DNA of 64,000 nucleotides. Origin: CAZQRP01 sp964596125. GTDB lineage: Bacteria; Chloroflexota; Dehalococcoidia; GIF9; UBA5629. This document shows positions 8,314-16,946 of the stretch, piece by piece. A model generated the notes under the pieces. That model searched no databases. It had not been told where the DNA came from and saw only the letters and a program-made list of their open reading frames with translations. The stretch is from contig CAZQRP010000004.1 of assembly GCA_964596125.1 (NCBI GenBank), positions 1 to 64,000 of the forward strand, in the 5' to 3' direction. Numbering within the stretch: position 1 is the first letter of the stretch; each line of letters begins with the position of its first letter. A program made the translations under genes and the position numbers.

Positions 8314-10034
8314 ACCATTTGCTCCTGATCTATTTTAGCTATTCCAAGCTGCTCTGCAATTCGCCACATCGGGTGAAGCGTACGGTTCCTCTCCGGTTTT
8401 ACAGGATATTCACCTATTGGGACATCCTCTGTATATATCCGGGTCTCTCCATTCTCCCTCTTAATGAGCACCCGCTTCAACCAGTCTACATTGTCCATAT
8501 ATGGGTAATCTTCCCTTAAGGCCAATCTCGATTCCTTTCTATAAATGGCACTTCTGAGCTGCATCTCTGCAAGCAATGCCATAGCCCGAGCTTCCAGAGC
8601 CATCCTTAAATAGTGCGGATCATAAGCATAGAGTAAAGGAACCTGGTTTTCTATAATATCCCGTACCTGGTCCAGCGCATTCATCAATCTTTTTTCGGTC
8701 CTGAACACAATTACACTATATGGGAAGATTGCTTCCTGGAGGGCAAGCAAGACCTGGTCTGGCTCTATGCCTCCTTTTCTCTCCAGAGGCTCAAACATAT
8801 CCCTCCGGAACTCCTTCACTTGCTCGTGGTCAATGTCCACTGCGGGAACTCCAGCAGCGTAGCTGGCTGCAGAACTTCCGGCAGCAGCACCCGAGGTAGC
8901 AGCAACATCGAGTCCTACGGTCAATGAATAAGAGGCTTCTGCTTCTCCACAGGCATATAACCCGGGTAACGAGGTCTCAAACTCGGTGTTCACAAATAGC
9001 CCGCCGACACTACGGCATGCCCAAATTGTCCATTCTATGGTGTTGACGAAATTATCTCCCTTAAGGAGACCAGCACGATCGAACATCCTCATAGGGAAGG
9101 GTAGTACTCTCTTCATTGTTCTCACTTCGTCAGGTGGAAGATGGGTCATATCCATGTATATCGGGCCATTTCCCTGCTTGACCTCCATGGCAAAGGCAGG
9201 AATCAAGGTATTATGCTGGGCACGATCCTTTAATGTTGGATGGTATTTGACCATAAACTGTTCGCCTTTGGCATTCAGAAATTGACCACCACAACCAACA
9301 AACATGTTCATCCCGGGGCCAATGTCCCAGCGAGCAGGGAAGGCATTGATGAGGTGGTCCTCATCTCCGCTAATGACGGCACCTGCCCGAAAGGCTGCCA
9401 TGTATCCCTCACCGGTACAGCTCCTGTGGCCGGGGCAAAGGCTTTTATACAGGTTACCTCCTGTAGCCAGGACCGTTGCTTTCGCTCTAAATATATAAAA
9501 ATCCCCGTTTAAGATATTGAAGCCCAGGGCACCAACAACCCTTCCATCTCTGGTCAGGAGATCGGTAACCATGGTCTTACCGATATGCTCAACGCCCTTT
9601 TTGATTGCAGCCTTGGCCATGGTTTCCATCATTTGGTTACCATGGAACATTATCACGGGATGTGCGCCCCGTGCCGGATGGCGCTTTATTTTCCCATCTG
9701 GAGTCTTTTCTAACTCGACGCCGAAGCTTTCCATTTCTTTTACTCTTTCATATCCCTGCTCTATATGATCTTTTAGCCTGTGCTGATCAACCAGGTAATG
9801 CCAGAGCTTGACCCCCCGGTCAAAGAGCAGATTAAAGTCATCCTCCTCTGGGACCCACACTTTTATCACGCCGGCAGCAAAGGCGCTACAGCCGGACTTA
9901 CCCACATGCCCTTTTTCAACTATAGTTACCTTCTTAGCTCCGGCCTCTTTCGCTTTAATAGCGGCAAAAACACCGGACAATCCACCACCAATTACTAAAA
10001 CGTCAGTATCTATCGTTTTTCCTTCTTTGTTCAT
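8304..10034 (-). CDS. FAD-dependent oxidoreductase, fumarate reductase/AprA-like flavoprotein
   Basis: A 576-residue flavoprotein of the succinate dehydrogenase/fumarate reductase/AprA superfamily. The N-terminus has the FAD Rossmann motif VIGGGLSGVFAA (residues about 14-25), then the KSGCSAFAAG segment. Near residue 370 comes the second FAD contact GLYACGEAE, and the C-terminal helical domain has the typical RKESR...REDYP...NWLK-like pattern. It starts after taggag 5-6 nt upstream and is coupled to a small 2[4Fe-4S] ferredoxin. It is shorter than true AprA (about 650 residues), so APS reduction should not be assumed; the substrate may be an unsaturated acid or similar. Paralogous to 32201-33958. 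Confidence 0.88.
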   Translation of the reverse strand: MNKEGKTIDTDVLVIGGGLSGVFAAIKAKEAGAKKVTIVEKGHVGKSGCSAFAAGVIKVWVPEEDDFNLLFDRGVKLWHYLVDQHRLKDHIEQGYERVKEMESFGVELEKTPDGKIKRHPARGAHPVIMFHGNQMMETMAKAAIKKGVEHIGKTMVTDLLTRDGRVVGALGFNILNGDFYIFRAKATVLATGGNLYKSLCPGHRSCTGEGYMAAFRAGAVISGDEDHLINAFPARWDIGPGMNMFVGCGGQFLNAKGEQFMVKYHPTLKDRAQHNTLIPAFAMEVKQGNGPIYMDMTHLPPDEVRTMKRVLPFPMRMFDRAGLLKGDNFVNTIEWTIWACRSVGGLFVNTEFETSLPGLYACGEAEASYSLTVGLDVAATSGAAAGSSAASYAAGVPAVDIDHEQVKEFRRDMFEPLERKGGIEPDQVLLALQEAIFPYSVIVFRTEKRLMNALDQVRDIIENQVPLLYAYDPHYLRMALEARAMALLAEMQLRSAIYRKESRLALREDYPYMDNVDWLKRVLIKRENGETRIYTEDVPIGEYPVKPERNRTLHPMWRIAEQLGIAKIDQEQMVWV

Positions 10035-10232
10035 ACATACTCCTAACAGTATTCAGTATTGGACCGCAAAGATTATCTAAACACGTTGATGTGAGTCTCT
10101 CTATCTTTAATTCCAGTGTCTTCTACCCTCATATATCACGTACTATTTATGAGAAGTAATTGATTTTGTATATGCCTTCAAAATATAGTATTGTACCTAG
10201 TTTCTGTCAATACGTCCAATTACCTGATACTC

Positions 10233-10275
10233 TTGACATTCGATAGGAGCATAGTATACTGCACGAAAAGGGAGG
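10233..10275 (+). promoter_or_regulatory. Orphan DUF5679-type promoter and ribosome binding site
   Basis: A -35 of ttgaca (10233-10238), a 16-nt spacer, a -10 of tatact (10255-10260) and then gggagg at 10270-10275. The stretch aligns base by base with the promoter region at 7783-7835, but no start codon follows. The matching coding end is found about 720 bp further on, at 10996-11097. It is the detached 5' end of a disrupted gene copy. The rest of 10035-10478 shows no gene. Confidence 0.5.
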
Positions 10276-10478
10276 CCACTTTTTAGCTCACGTCCCCCCA
10301 TTTCAGAGAAAATCTTGAATAACCTAAAGTTATCCATAAAAAAACCTCCGGATACCACTGAAATAATACTCCCTGGCCTAATAGAATCTCGTTGAAATCA
10401 AAGTGGAATGTCAGGTTTCGTCCTTTTTAATGGACCAGGTTGTTCAGGTTTGGGAAGGCTAACGCTGGCTGAATAAGC

Positions 10479-10507
10479 TTGACAAAGAGAGTTTAGCTGC
10501 TTAAAGT
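10479..10507 (+). promoter_or_regulatory. Promoter for the GerW-family gene
   Basis: Perfect -35 ttgaca (10479-10484), 17-nt spacer, -10 taaagt (10502-10507), ending 85 nt before the GTG start of the GerW-family gene. Confidence 0.55.
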
Positions 10508-10592
10508 GTTCATTACACAATTGTGACATAAATGCTGTTGACGCATAGCTTCCAATTCTTGGCGAAAAAAATAATTAGGAGGTTTTGTAACT

Positions 10593-10991
10593 GTGGAAGT
10601 AGCAGAGAATTTAGTGAAAGCGACTATGGGTGAAATGGAGAAGGTCCTTAATGTCAAGACGGTAGTCGGAGAACCAGTTACCATTGGAGAAGCGACGTTT
10701 GTACCCTTGATAAGTATAGGCTTTGGATTCGGGGCAGGTGGTGGCTCAGGCAAGGGAACAGGTAAGCAGGAGGGTGAAGGCACAGGCGGTGGTACTGGTG
10801 GTTGTGGCGGTGTGAAACCGGTGGCTATAGTTATTATCGACGACACAGGTATCCGAATAGAGACACTCAAAGGAGGTTTAGCCTCTGCAATTCAGAAACT
10901 TGGTGAGACTATACCCCAGGTGATGGAGAAGTGCATAGAGACGTGTATGAAAAAGTGGCAAGAACGAGGGGAAGGGGCCTGTTGTCAGTAG
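10593..10991 (+). CDS. gerW: GerW/YtfJ-family protein with glycine-rich loop
   Basis: A 132-residue GerW (YtfJ) family protein. Residues about 1-50 carry the conserved start (ENLVKATMGEMEKVLNVKTV, then GEPVTIGEATFVPLISIGFG). A Gly-rich stretch (about 50-75) follows, then VKPVAIVIIDDTGIRIE (about 72-88). The C-terminus adds an amphipathic tail with Cys pairs (KCIETCMKK, GACCQ) that is not usual for the family. GerW is known from sporulating Firmicutes but is widespread in non-sporulating bacteria, where its role is unknown. The GTG start follows a strong taggagg. The gene sits inside what looks like a split DUF5679 locus, which suggests insertion. Confidence 0.85.
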   Translation: MEVAENLVKATMGEMEKVLNVKTVVGEPVTIGEATFVPLISIGFGFGAGGGSGKGTGKQEGEGTGGGTGGCGGVKPVAIVIIDDTGIRIETLKGGLASAIQKLGETIPQVMEKCIETCMKKWQERGEGACCQ

Positions 10992-10995
10992 CTTT

Positions 10996-11097
10996 AAAAA
11001 GAATGCCAAAGCTATCACCATGAAGATTGGTAAGCCAGCAACTCAGGGTGTAGGTCCTCATTGTGGAACAAAAATGTTCAGGATTGGGAAGAGTTAA
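10996..11097 (+). pseudogene. DUF5679 zinc-ribbon C-terminal fragment
   Basis: In frame this reads KKNAKAITMKIGKPATQGVG and then PHCGTKMFRIGKS and a stop, the C-terminal two thirds of the DUF5679 zinc ribbon. The first Cys of the second CxxC is Gly (TGT to GGT), and the N-terminal Cys pair is missing altogether. It starts right after the GerW-family gene stop. Together with 10233-10275 it represents a second, split copy of the gene at 7839. Confidence 0.7.
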
Positions 11098-11238
11098 GGC
11101 TAGTAGCACAACTATCAAGATAATTGGAGAGGCCAAGTATAACGGTATCTGTTTTCTTATTGTTACTGGAATTGGATCCAGAGTCTATCCTCTAAACTGA
11201 GTCCAGATGTAAACAGATTATGCAGGAGGTCAAAGACA

Positions 11239-11607
11239 ATGATTGCACATGGGAACAGAATACTGGGACATAAAGACCTCGGGATAGACGATGATTACGA
11301 AGAATGCGTTATTACCAGGTGCGGAAGACAGGCTACACTGTGGAAACCATCTCAGGTTGATGGCAAGCTGATACCGGTATGTGATAAACACTACCACGAT
11401 TCAAGCATAACACCAAAGCGATGGGAGAACGCCAGGAAAAGGCGTGAAGCAACGATAAAAGAGTTCATGGGCAAAAAGTGTCACATCTGTGGCAAGCCAG
11501 CTACCGGATGGGTAGATATAAATATAGAGTCTGCCGTTGACAAGTATGGCGACAATATTCCGGGCGCCTACATTCCAAAGTGTGTATGGATATGTGGTAA
11601 CTGTTGA
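11239..11607 (+). CDS. Hypothetical zinc-ribbon-like protein
   Basis: A 122-residue protein with a clear ribosome binding site (caggaggtc) 9 nt before ATG. Cys and His are arranged in possible metal-binding sets: CVITRC and CDKHYHD in the first half, KKCHICGKPATGW near residue 77, and CVWICGNC at the very end. No family is recognised. The protein ends abruptly right after the last Cys pair, so the C-terminus could be truncated. A possible 31-codon ORF (11625-11720) follows with its own gagga site. Confidence 0.55.
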   Translation: MIAHGNRILGHKDLGIDDDYEECVITRCGRQATLWKPSQVDGKLIPVCDKHYHDSSITPKRWENARKRREATIKEFMGKKCHICGKPATGWVDINIESAVDKYGDNIPGAYIPKCVWICGNC

Positions 11608-11836
11608 TCAAAATGAGGAGCATCTATGGAAAAGGGAGTTTCGCAACAAGCTAAATACTATACCCGCCTCGAATATACTTTTGTCCAGCTCTATGCCGGC
11701 GACTCTATTTACTGGTGATAGTCAGCGGTTGACGGCATTTTGTCTACCTTATCGCTCTAAAGGTCAAGTCTGCCTTGCATATATATTAATAATGTATTAC
11801 CATGAAAATCCCTTTTTGTGAGGGACATGGAGGATA

Positions 11837-12046
11837 ATGGTAGTTCGTACCGCGACTCTTGTTACTGCTAATGCAATAGACATAGTCCATAATTTATGGG
11901 AGTTGACCCTTCTGTTTGATGACGACCTGGTAAATGCAAAGAAATATAAAGTCCGCTCCAGGTATCCATTCAATGATAGTGAGATTCAGCGCTTCAATGT
12001 GACACTTAAGGGTGAAAAGATAACCAAGATAGAGCCATTAAGTTAA
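11837..12046 (+). CDS. Hypothetical 69-aa protein
   Basis: A short ORF with gagga just before ATG. The sequence (LWELTLLFDDDLVNAKKYKV and so on) is mixed alpha/beta with no membrane span. No recognised domain. Its placement among remnants makes it uncertain. Confidence 0.35.
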   Translation: MVVRTATLVTANAIDIVHNLWELTLLFDDDLVNAKKYKVRSRYPFNDSEIQRFNVTLKGEKITKIEPLS

Positions 12047-12127
12047 ATAGCTTCTACAGGATGGGACGAAATTCTATAAATCATCTACGGAGTAAATACT
12101 ATTTGATTATTCAGAATACCTGTAACA

Positions 12128-12388
12128 TCAGGTTCCCACGTCTTCTCTGTCAGGTTTTAATTCCCCATGGTTAAAATCATTTTTTGACAGGGCTATCAAA
12201 GGTATAGATGCTATTCCTGGCAGTACTATTGGGGATAATGCAGCAATTGCACCGGCAAGTGTTGGACCCCACTTGTGCCTTTGTAGAGCATAGACACCAC
12301 CTCTTATCGCCAACCCCCCACCAATACGGAATGTATCCGAACGGGAGTATTTTCGTGGGCAGAAAATATTTTTAAGAATACAGTTCAA
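12128..12388 (-). CDS. Truncated small membrane protein
   Basis: An 86-codon reading frame with a weak TTG start. The central part (GGGLAIRGGVYALQRHKWG, then two hydrophobic stretches, then LIALSKNDF) matches a pattern I associate with the C-terminal two-helix end of small zinc-ribbon/membrane proteins in anaerobes (ALxxxxWGxxLAGxIxAL...LSKxxF). The upstream Cys (CILKNIFCPRK) may be a leftover of the zinc ribbon. It is probably a fragment. Confidence 0.35.
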   Translation of the reverse strand: MNCILKNIFCPRKYSRSDTFRIGGGLAIRGGVYALQRHKWGPTLAGAIAALSPIVLPGIASIPLIALSKNDFNHGELKPDREDVGT

Positions 12389-12710
12389 GCATTTTAGTGA
12401 AATCAGCCGGCCGTTATAATCTTTTCAAATTTCTCAACTGTTACCTTATGTGCATTTCAGGTGCCATTTATGTAACTTCAGTGTCGTTTTTGATATCTTT
12501 CACGTTTGTTATATTGTTTGAGAAATCGTAAATGTATAAATCCTGCTCATGGTGGTGATATATTTTCAATTCTCAAACAGACTACAGTCTTAACTGGTTG
12601 ATTTCAGGAGTGTCAGAACGAAATTTTTCCGCCCGTGTGCCTAATTTGCCAAAATAAAATGCGGAACAAGCTTATGATTCTGGTGAACTAACGCATACTA
12701 TTTCTGCTGT
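12389..12710. other. Intergenic stretch, no gene seen
   Basis: About 320 bp, AT-rich. I see no credible ORF, terminator hairpin or tRNA. Confidence 0.4.
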
Positions 12711-13595
12711 TTACATAGCAACCAATGCACTCCCTGCTACCACCATAAAAGCCCCAATTACCAAGTGTAATGTTATCCGTTCCAATCTACGCAGAAAAAG
12801 GTGAACACAAAGGACAGTAAAAAGAGGACTGGTGGAAGTAAGAGGAGCTACTATCATCACTGGCGCCTTGGCTAGAGCAGAGTAGAAGCTCACCAGACCT
12901 ATAGCCTGCATAACGCCCGCAAGGAGCAGCCAATTAATAGACTTTCTATTAGTCTTGGCCTTAATTTCAAAGCTCCCACCAGTGGCCGGTAAAAGCGTGA
13001 TGATACCAAACAGAAGTGCAAACGTGACAACGACAATAGGAGGAGCGAATTGTGAAGCCTGGTATCGTACAACAATAGTAACAGCACCCCAGCACAATGC
13101 CGTTGCCAGGCCAAAACCGTATCCCAGCATACGGCTTTTCTTTGCTACGCTAACTTCGCTGCTCTCGGTTAATAATAAAAACAGCCCACCAACAATTAAT
13201 AGAGTCCCGACAATCACGTGTACAGTGAGAGTCTCCCTTAAAAATACTACGGCAAACGTTATGGCGAATAGCGGATTAGAATTGGCGACGGCTGTTCCCC
13301 TGGCTGCCCCAATGTATCTCATCCCCTGATAAAAGAAAAACCTACCGAGAGTAAAATGCAAAACGCCAGTGAGAGCAAACCACCCAAGTGCAATCAAAGA
13401 AACTGAAAATAAAGCTCCAAGATCGAAGGTAAAAGCAACGAGCAGAGATACAGCCAGCGATGCCACCATAGTCAGGATCGCCCCGCTTATTGCTTTAATG
13501 GATTGGAGACCAACCCTGGCCATGGTATTGCTGATACCCCAGAATATAGCGGCAGCAATAGCTAATATGACCCCTGTCGCTATCTCATTCAGCAT
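12711..13595 (-). CDS. EamA/DMT-superfamily transporter
   Basis: A 294-residue integral membrane protein with ten predicted hydrophobic segments arranged as two EamA repeats (about residues 5-142 and 153-292). Typical positions are the early AAIFWGISNTMAR helix and the repeat-2 ATALCWGAVTIVV helix. Length is standard. The family moves small metabolites across the cytoplasmic membrane; the substrate is unknown. It lies 33 bp downstream of the AOR-like gene on the same strand and is likely co-transcribed, which suggests export or import of a compound linked to that enzyme. A second EamA protein at 34558 also sits close to a redox gene pair. Confidence 0.9.
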   Translation of the reverse strand: MLNEIATGVILAIAAAIFWGISNTMARVGLQSIKAISGAILTMVASLAVSLLVAFTFDLGALFSVSLIALGWFALTGVLHFTLGRFFFYQGMRYIGAARGTAVANSNPLFAITFAVVFLRETLTVHVIVGTLLIVGGLFLLLTESSEVSVAKKSRMLGYGFGLATALCWGAVTIVVRYQASQFAPPIVVVTFALLFGIITLLPATGGSFEIKAKTNRKSINWLLLAGVMQAIGLVSFYSALAKAPVMIVAPLTSTSPLFTVLCVHLFLRRLERITLHLVIGAFMVVAGSALVAM

Positions 13596-13628
13596 CTGTA
13601 ATATTTTGTCTTATATGGTTGCCGGATA

Positions 13629-15551
13629 TCATGTCAACAGCCCTCTTTCTTGCAGATCTTGGGCTACATACTCAAGCTCGAGGTTCCCTAACGTGGATTT
13701 CCTCTGGAGTCCCGTCTCTGGATCCCAGCCCCTTAACCGATAATACTCCGTTAATATTTTTTGAAACTTCTCTCTATCAACTGGAGATCCTTTCCGAGAT
13801 ATAATGGCACCGTCCTTGCCAGGAAAAAGGCAATTGTCGTTCAGCCGAAGGTTGGAGAGTGGAATGGTATAGCAGGTCTCCGGGATGGTATCATCTTGCC
13901 TTCCAAGTCGCCCCTCTCGAAGCAGTATAGACCTTTGCAGGTTCAAAATACGCTCCCCCACCCGGTAGAGTTCGTCTTCAGTCATCTCTCTACCGGTAAT
14001 AGCGGAATAGATCTGACTTTCCAGAGAAGGGTCGCCTACATGGTCAGGTGAATTTAAAACGTACTGAATAGGCCAGGCGAAGTCACAGAGGATGAGAGAC
14101 TCTTTGGCTAGCTCGCGATCCTGAATCATTTTGGCAGCCAATGCTTTTCCCTCGTAGGTCGAGAAATCAGCGGCTATTTCACTACCCCAGAACCGTTTGG
14201 CAATTGACCTGAACACATCGCTGGATAGCTCAGCTCCAGGTAATCCATTTGCCCAGCGCACCCATTCCATACATAATCGGCTCACCTCATGAAGTTGCTG
14301 GATAGGTTCCCTCACTTCCACGGCATGTAACAACCCGGTAGTGATAAAGCCCCGGGGTCCATAGCCGAGTGAATCTCCAATTTTGGTTATTTCTTCAGTA
14401 AGCAATGTTACTCCATCACTCCCCAGTGTGCTAACCGCCGGCTGTAGTCCCTGAGCGAGCACGTCCCCAAAACCTTGACGGTGGGCAATGCTGGTCGTCA
14501 GGGCTTGTATGAACTCCAGGCTACCTATCTTCGATAATGGTAGACCAGTGTTCTTCTCTGATAACACTCCCTCTTTATAGCAACGGTTAAGCCATGAGAT
14601 CATAATCGCTATTGCCTTGGTGTTCAGACCATAGTCATCGCAGAAATGATTAGCATAAAAAGGTACGTCAGTGGGTTGACCATAGTATTGCTCAGCCCAT
14701 TGGATATACATCACAGAACTTTGACACATGAATTTTCCCAGGCTCCCATCCTTCGCCTCATAGTTGCCCCGTGGACATATGTCAGTGCATCCAAAACAAT
14801 GGTACTTCTGAGTTGGATACTCCTTCCTCTCCACCTCCCCAATACGAGGCATACCTTCTCTCAATTCGGCAACATACTGGAGCAAATCTTTCAGGCGTTC
14901 TGGTTCAGCAACCTCGACCGTTGTGCCACTGCCTCTCACAGCAATAGCCTTTAAATTCTTGGAACCCATGACTGCTCCCAAACCACCGGAACCACTGGCA
15001 TCATTATCGGCCAAAATGGTAGCCTGCACAGCCATATTATCACCGGCTGGACCTGTAGTAAGTACACTGAAGGAATTGCCCAACTCATTTTTAAGTACCT
15101 CTCGCACTTCAACGGCACCTCTCCCCCACAAGTTTCTGGCATCTCTGATTTCAATCCTATGATCATCGATTACTATATAGCAGGGTTTGTCCGCTTTACC
15201 ATGAACTATAAGTCCGTCAAATCCAGCAAGCTTTAAAAAAGCTCCCCAATTACCACCAAAGTTCGAGTGGCTAAAGTAATTTGGAGTACTTGCGGGTGAC
15301 TTACCACAAGCTATACACCGGGATCCGGCCAGTCCTTCTAGACAGGTACATGGTCCCGTAATGAAGATGAGGTGATTCTCGCTATCGAAAGCGCCGATGT
15401 GTGGAGGAACGTTTTCCCAATAAATCTTGCTGGCGATACCAATACCGCCGATAAAGTTATGAGAATATTCCGCGGTAGATACTTCCGTAATTGTACCTGT
15501 CAGCAGGTCTAACCAAATCAGTGTACCTTTGTATCCTGACATCGTATCCAT
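13629..15551 (-). CDS. Aldehyde:ferredoxin oxidoreductase family protein
   Basis: A 640-residue tungsten/molybdenum enzyme of the AOR family. The N-terminal domain holds tungstopterin contacts (FIGGIGIASKIYW near residue 33; GSRCIACGKSP about 76). The middle has the cluster motif CFGCTDICPRG (about residue 255), and the last cluster Cys is in LILCDFAW (about 485). AORs oxidise aldehydes to acids with ferredoxin as electron acceptor, in the cytoplasm. Length fits the family (600-640). It is followed after 77 bp by the 3' neighbour EamA gene's coding start, suggesting a two-gene unit. No dedicated ferredoxin is adjacent. The exact substrate is not predictable. Confidence 0.92.
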   Translation of the reverse strand: MDTMSGYKGTLIWLDLLTGTITEVSTAEYSHNFIGGIGIASKIYWENVPPHIGAFDSENHLIFITGPCTCLEGLAGSRCIACGKSPASTPNYFSHSNFGGNWGAFLKLAGFDGLIVHGKADKPCYIVIDDHRIEIRDARNLWGRGAVEVREVLKNELGNSFSVLTTGPAGDNMAVQATILADNDASGSGGLGAVMGSKNLKAIAVRGSGTTVEVAEPERLKDLLQYVAELREGMPRIGEVERKEYPTQKYHCFGCTDICPRGNYEAKDGSLGKFMCQSSVMYIQWAEQYYGQPTDVPFYANHFCDDYGLNTKAIAIMISWLNRCYKEGVLSEKNTGLPLSKIGSLEFIQALTTSIAHRQGFGDVLAQGLQPAVSTLGSDGVTLLTEEITKIGDSLGYGPRGFITTGLLHAVEVREPIQQLHEVSRLCMEWVRWANGLPGAELSSDVFRSIAKRFWGSEIAADFSTYEGKALAAKMIQDRELAKESLILCDFAWPIQYVLNSPDHVGDPSLESQIYSAITGREMTEDELYRVGERILNLQRSILLREGRLGRQDDTIPETCYTIPLSNLRLNDNCLFPGKDGAIISRKGSPVDREKFQKILTEYYRLRGWDPETGLQRKSTLGNLELEYVAQDLQERGLLT

Positions 15552-15928
15552 TAGATCACCTTAAGTATTATTTGGTCGTTATTCAAACTTTGTAGGTAGT
15601 CAGCTACAATGAGAAAAACATGCCTTTAAAATTAACTACACGTAGAGACCACTACTCATCCTCCTGGCACTTTCATTATAGTCTTTTCTTGATAATAATG
15701 TCTTACACTTCTCTCAAGACACATCGGTCATGCCGGTACCATCTATCGCCTGCTGGACTGACCTGCCGATACAAACTATACCACCTCTTAAGTTGGTCAG
15801 AGTACTGGGAAGTCTATGCGCCAGATATAGTATCAACGGAACAGAAGTTAAATTAATAACAGGATATTACAAATTATAAATAAGAAAGGACTACAATAAA
15901 ATTGCCAGGAAGCAGGATCGATAAGTTC
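15552..15928. other. Intergenic stretch upstream of the AOR gene
   Basis: About 375 bp. I see no credible gene; reading frames here are short and have no ribosome binding site. It should hold the AOR promoter (minus strand), but no clean consensus is visible. Confidence 0.4.
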
Positions 15929-16141
15929 TTATACCCAGCTCTTGGTCTTACCTATTACCTGCCACAACTTGATAGTAATAGAGCCAGTGACCTCAGCAGC
16001 ACGTAACTCAGAAACACGGATTTCAGTGTCTGCCTTCAATTCTATAGAGCTGCCTTCAATAAAATTAATCACGGCGCGAGCATTATTGCCGGTCTTTATT
16101 GTATCGCCGCCTTCCAGAGTCATAACAACCTGTGCTTCAGA
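15929..16141 (-). pseudogene. FecR-domain fragment
   Basis: The minus-strand frame gives SEAQVVMTLEGGDTIKTGNN, then a beta-rich stretch with FIEGSSIELKADTEIRVSEL and ends IKLWQVIGKTKSWV. This is the N-terminal half of a FecR domain (GDTIxTGxxxxAxIxFxDGSxIEL...GKT). A stop codon TAG lies directly upstream in frame, after MKPGTNA, and the rest of the domain is missing. It is read as a truncated remnant. Confidence 0.6.
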
Positions 16142-16491
16142 CTAGGCATTAGTACCTGGTTTCATAATGGAAACATCCCCCCTTCAGTTAAGGAGAGGAC
16201 CGTAAGGCCTTGGGTGGTTAAAAAAGGAGATGGGGATGGGGAAATTTGTTTGTGTGTTGATTCTGCCGTCACTATGCCTGAGGTCTCTCGATTATGACTA
16301 CCTGGAACCGCCAATATAAATAAAACGAGCGTTATAAATTGGAATAAACTAGGTAAACATCGTATTTACTAATCTCAGGCATGATATATTTCTAACTCAT
16401 CAGTCGAGTAACAAAATCAAAGTGCGGTCACCAAATTATCCTTGGTAACCGCACGCTGTAAAACTAGATTATATCCCAATAGAAATAATTT
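16142..16491. other. Intergenic stretch with terminator
   Basis: About 350 bp between the FecR remnant and the Cys-rich small protein. Apart from the terminator at 16422-16454 I see no feature. Confidence 0.4.
16422..16454 (-). terminator. Terminator downstream of the Cys-rich small protein
   Basis: A near-perfect hairpin, gtgcggt-c-accaa paired with ttggt-a-accgcac (one C-A mismatch) around a 7-nt loop. On the minus strand it is followed by tttgattttgtt. It lies 38 bp after the stop of the gene at 16492-16695. Confidence 0.75.
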
Positions 16492-16695
16492 TTAGCTAGC
16501 CGCTTTAACGCACCTGCCATTCACACATATGAAGCCCGCCGGGCAGTCAGAGTCGAGTTTACAACTTAATTTCTCTAAACTCTTCATTCGAATGGCCTGT
16601 AGTATCCCGCCAATATTTATGTACCAAACGAGGGCTATAGGCACCAGTACTACAAGCAAACCTAACGCAAAAACTAGTACTGTAACTGGCTCCAT
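16492..16695 (-). CDS. Small single-span membrane protein with exported Cys-rich tail
   Basis: A 67-residue protein: one hydrophobic helix (residues about 5-32) and then a short domain with SCKLDSDCPAGFICVNGRCV, i.e. C-x5-C-x5-C-x4-C spacing like small EB/dickkopf-type disulfide modules. A good ribosome binding site (gggaggtaaag) precedes ATG, and a strong terminator follows, so it is a single-gene unit. The tail is likely outside the membrane, where the four Cys could form two disulfides. Function unknown. Confidence 0.7.
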   Translation of the reverse strand: MEPVTVLVFALGLLVVLVPIALVWYINIGGILQAIRMKSLEKLSCKLDSDCPAGFICVNGRCVKAAS

Positions 16696-16883
16696 TTTCT
16701 TTACCTCCCTTACATTCTCTGAGCTATCCGATTCTTAAAACACGTACATCGAACAATCGGCACTCCATGACATATAGTATCCCGTAGCTGAATAGCTTTA
16801 AAGAGCCAACCGTCCCTGTTTCGGGTAAAATCTATACTATAATTATGTAAATAAGTGCCCTGTTTTTCCTACACAAATTAGAA

Positions 16884-16908
16884 AAGCTCTACCAGTAAGG
16901 CAGAGCTT
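16884..16908 (-). terminator. Terminator after the NarL-type two-component operon
   Basis: A perfect 7-bp stem aagctct/agagctt with an 11-nt loop, 38 bp after the response regulator stop on the minus strand, followed by a short T-containing run. Confidence 0.65.
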
Positions 16909-16946
16909 CTACACAATTGTAATCAAGCGTTTATGCTTGATCGCGC

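Noticed and set aside
8304..10034. Calling the flavoprotein/ferredoxin pairs true AprA/AprB
   Set aside because: They are about 70 residues shorter than AprA, the ferredoxin lacks the AprB tail, and sat/qmo genes are not near. Only superfamily membership is supported.
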